NCBI RefSeq assembly: GCF_002374855.1
Contig: NZ_NWVC01000009.1
Location: 1 to 64,000, forward strand
Direction of reading: 5' to 3'
Length of the DNA: 64,000 nucleotides
Source of the DNA: Sphingomonas adhaesiva
GTDB lineage: Bacteria > Pseudomonadota > Alphaproteobacteria > Sphingomonadales > Sphingomonadaceae
Shown: piece after piece, positions 62,792 to 64,000 of the stretch
Layout of the letters: each line of letters begins with the position of its first letter
Numbering within the stretch: the stretch's first letter is position 1
Notes under the pieces: model-generated
Database searches by the model: none
The model's input: the letters and a program-made list of their open reading frames with translations, nothing else
Told to the model about the DNA's origin: nothing
Position numbers and translations under genes: made by a program

Positions 62792-63990
62792 ACGGGATCG
62801 CGCGCCAGCGCCTGCCCGATGCGGCATGGCGCCATCGTCCCGGCCTCGACCGGCTGGCGGCGGCGCTGGATGCCGCGGGCGGGCACGCGCGCTATGTCGG
62901 CGGCGCGGTGCGCGACACGTTGCTGGGGCTGGACGTCGCCGACATCGACATCGCCACCGATCTGCGCCCGGACGAGGTCGTGCGGCGACTGGAGGCGGCA
63001 GGGATCAGGGCGATCCCCACCGGCATCGCGCACGGCACCGTCACCGCGGTCAGCGACGGGACGGTGGTGGAGGTCACCACGCTGCGCCACGACGTCGCCA
63101 CCGACGGGCGTCACGCGGTGGTCGCCTTCGCCGACGACTGGCGCGAGGATGCGGCACGCCGCGATTTCACGATCAACGCGCTCTACGCCGATCCCATGGA
63201 CGGCACGTTGTTCGACTGGTTCGGCGGGCTGGACGATCTGGCGGCACGGCGCGTGCGGTTCATCGGCGATCCCTATCGCCGGATCGCGGAGGATCATCTG
63301 CGGATCCTGCGCTTCTTCCGTTTCCATGCGCGCTTCGGAACGACGCTCGACCAGCCCGCGCTGGAGGCGTGTACCGCCCGCGCCAACGACCTGATGGCGC
63401 TCAGCCGGGAACGCATCGCATCGGAGCTGCTGAAGCTCTTGGTTGCGCCGGGGGCGGTCGCAGCGGTGGCGGTCATGGAAGAGCGCGGCATCCTGCGCTC
63501 CGTCCTGCCGGAGATCACGGCGCAGGGCGTGGCGCGGCTCGACACGCTGGCGCGGCGCGAGGCGGCGGTCGGCATCGCCGCCGACCCGGTCCGCCGGCTT
63601 GCCGCGCTGGTCCCGGCCGCGGCGGCGGAAGGCGTCGGCGCGCGGCTGAAGCTATCGAACGCGGACCGCAAGCGGCTGATCCAGGCCAATGGCGAGGTCG
63701 GGGATGACGGCCCCCGCCCCCTTGCCTATCGCGCCGGGACGCAGACCGCGGTCGACCGGCTGTTGCTGGCCGGTGGCGAGGTGGCGGCGGTGCGCGACTG
63801 GCAGCCGCCGGTGCTGCCGATCGGCGGCGGCGCCCTGGTGGCACGCGGGCTTGCCAAGGGGCCGGACGTCGCCCGCACGCTCAGGAAGATCGAGAATCGC
63901 TGGATCGCGGAGGACTTCCCCGATGCAGCCCGGGTCGCGCAGATCGCCGACGAGGAAGTCGATCAGGCGTTGCGGTCGAGCAGATATTGA
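62779..63990 (+). CDS. cca: CCA-adding tRNA nucleotidyltransferase
   Basis: A 403-residue enzyme that adds or repairs the CCA end of tRNAs. The nucleotidyltransferase motifs are YVGGAVRDTLLG and the metal-binding pair D55 and D57 in DIDIAT, followed by RRDFTINALYADP and HLRILRFFRFHARFG, the class II signature. The ATG at 62779 lies inside the Nudix gene; a GTG at 62788 is an alternative. The stop is 10 bases before the end of the window, so the gene is complete. Confidence 0.93.
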   Translation: MGNVNGIARQRLPDAAWRHRPGLDRLAAALDAAGGHARYVGGAVRDTLLGLDVADIDIATDLRPDEVVRRLEAAGIRAIPTGIAHGTVTAVSDGTVVEVTTLRHDVATDGRHAVVAFADDWREDAARRDFTINALYADPMDGTLFDWFGGLDDLAARRVRFIGDPYRRIAEDHLRILRFFRFHARFGTTLDQPALEACTARANDLMALSRERIASELLKLLVAPGAVAAVAVMEERGILRSVLPEITAQGVARLDTLARREAAVGIAADPVRRLAALVPAAAAEGVGARLKLSNADRKRLIQANGEVGDDGPRPLAYRAGTQTAVDRLLLAGGEVAAVRDWQPPVLPIGGGALVARGLAKGPDVARTLRKIENRWIAEDFPDAARVAQIADEEVDQALRSSRY

Positions 63991-64000
63991 TAGGCGGCGT

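Noticed and set aside
1..64000. CRISPR arrays or insertion sequences
   Set aside because: No regularly spaced direct repeats and no transposase gene were seen in reading the window; a computed repeat search was not possible.

Overview
The window looks like a chromosome segment from a sphingomonad alphaproteobacterium (Sphingomonas or a close relative). The reasons are the high GC content, the many TonB-dependent receptors, a tonB-exbB-exbD-exbD cluster, a UrcA-family protein, and the general style of the proteins. This assignment comes from gene content alone; no search was run.

Bases 1 to about 19,995 form the right-hand part of an integrated genomic island. Its right edge is marked by a 47-base copy of the 3' part of a tRNA-Glu (anticodon CTC) gene, ending in CCA at 19995, with a tyrosine integrase just inside it. 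No 5' half of the tRNA is present here, so the intact tRNA-Glu and the other end of the island should lie left of the window. From left to right the island carries: a UrcA-like lipoprotein; a Hachiman anti-phage pair (hamB helicase and hamA nuclease); three genes I do not recognise; a toxin-antitoxin module (RES toxin and Xre/MbcA-type antitoxin) headed by an unrecognised predicted barrel protein with a Cys/His cluster; a short second tyrosine recombinase; a hybrid PAS-sensor histidine kinase; a frameshifted Tat-exported Fe/Mn superoxide dismutase; and a chromate-resistance pair (ChrA and a rhodanese-ChrB fusion). It is a defence and stress island, and the unknown genes between Hachiman and the RES module are the best candidates for something new.

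Bases 20,220 to 37,700 are a nutrient-scavenging region. A TonB-dependent receptor, an S12 serine hydrolase, an ECF sigma factor, an M20 peptidase and a CapA-like protein run in one direction. They are followed by a LysR regulator divergent from a DadA-type FAD oxidoreductase. A ROK regulator then precedes a second receptor, a YdcF-like protein and an S1/P1-type zinc phosphodiesterase. An MFS carrier and a large MscS-type channel close this part.

Bases 40,245 to 48,218 hold a compact operon, glgX-treZ-malQ-treY, whose neighbouring genes overlap by a few bases. It would debranch glycogen and convert the linear chains to trehalose. A strong terminator ends it. Next to it are glpK and, divergently, glpD-glpR for glycerol use. 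A pair of M16 metalloprotease-like genes and a small TPR protein follow.

Bases 56,344 to 58,896 encode the TonB energy-transducing machinery (two ExbD, ExbB, TonB) that would power the receptors. The last part is ordinary chromosome: an exported protein of unknown function, a FolB-like aldolase, a glutathione S-transferase, a GNAT acetyltransferase, a DUF1285 protein, a CoA-type Nudix hydrolase and a CCA-adding enzyme. No CRISPR array, rRNA gene, complete tRNA gene or insertion sequence was seen.
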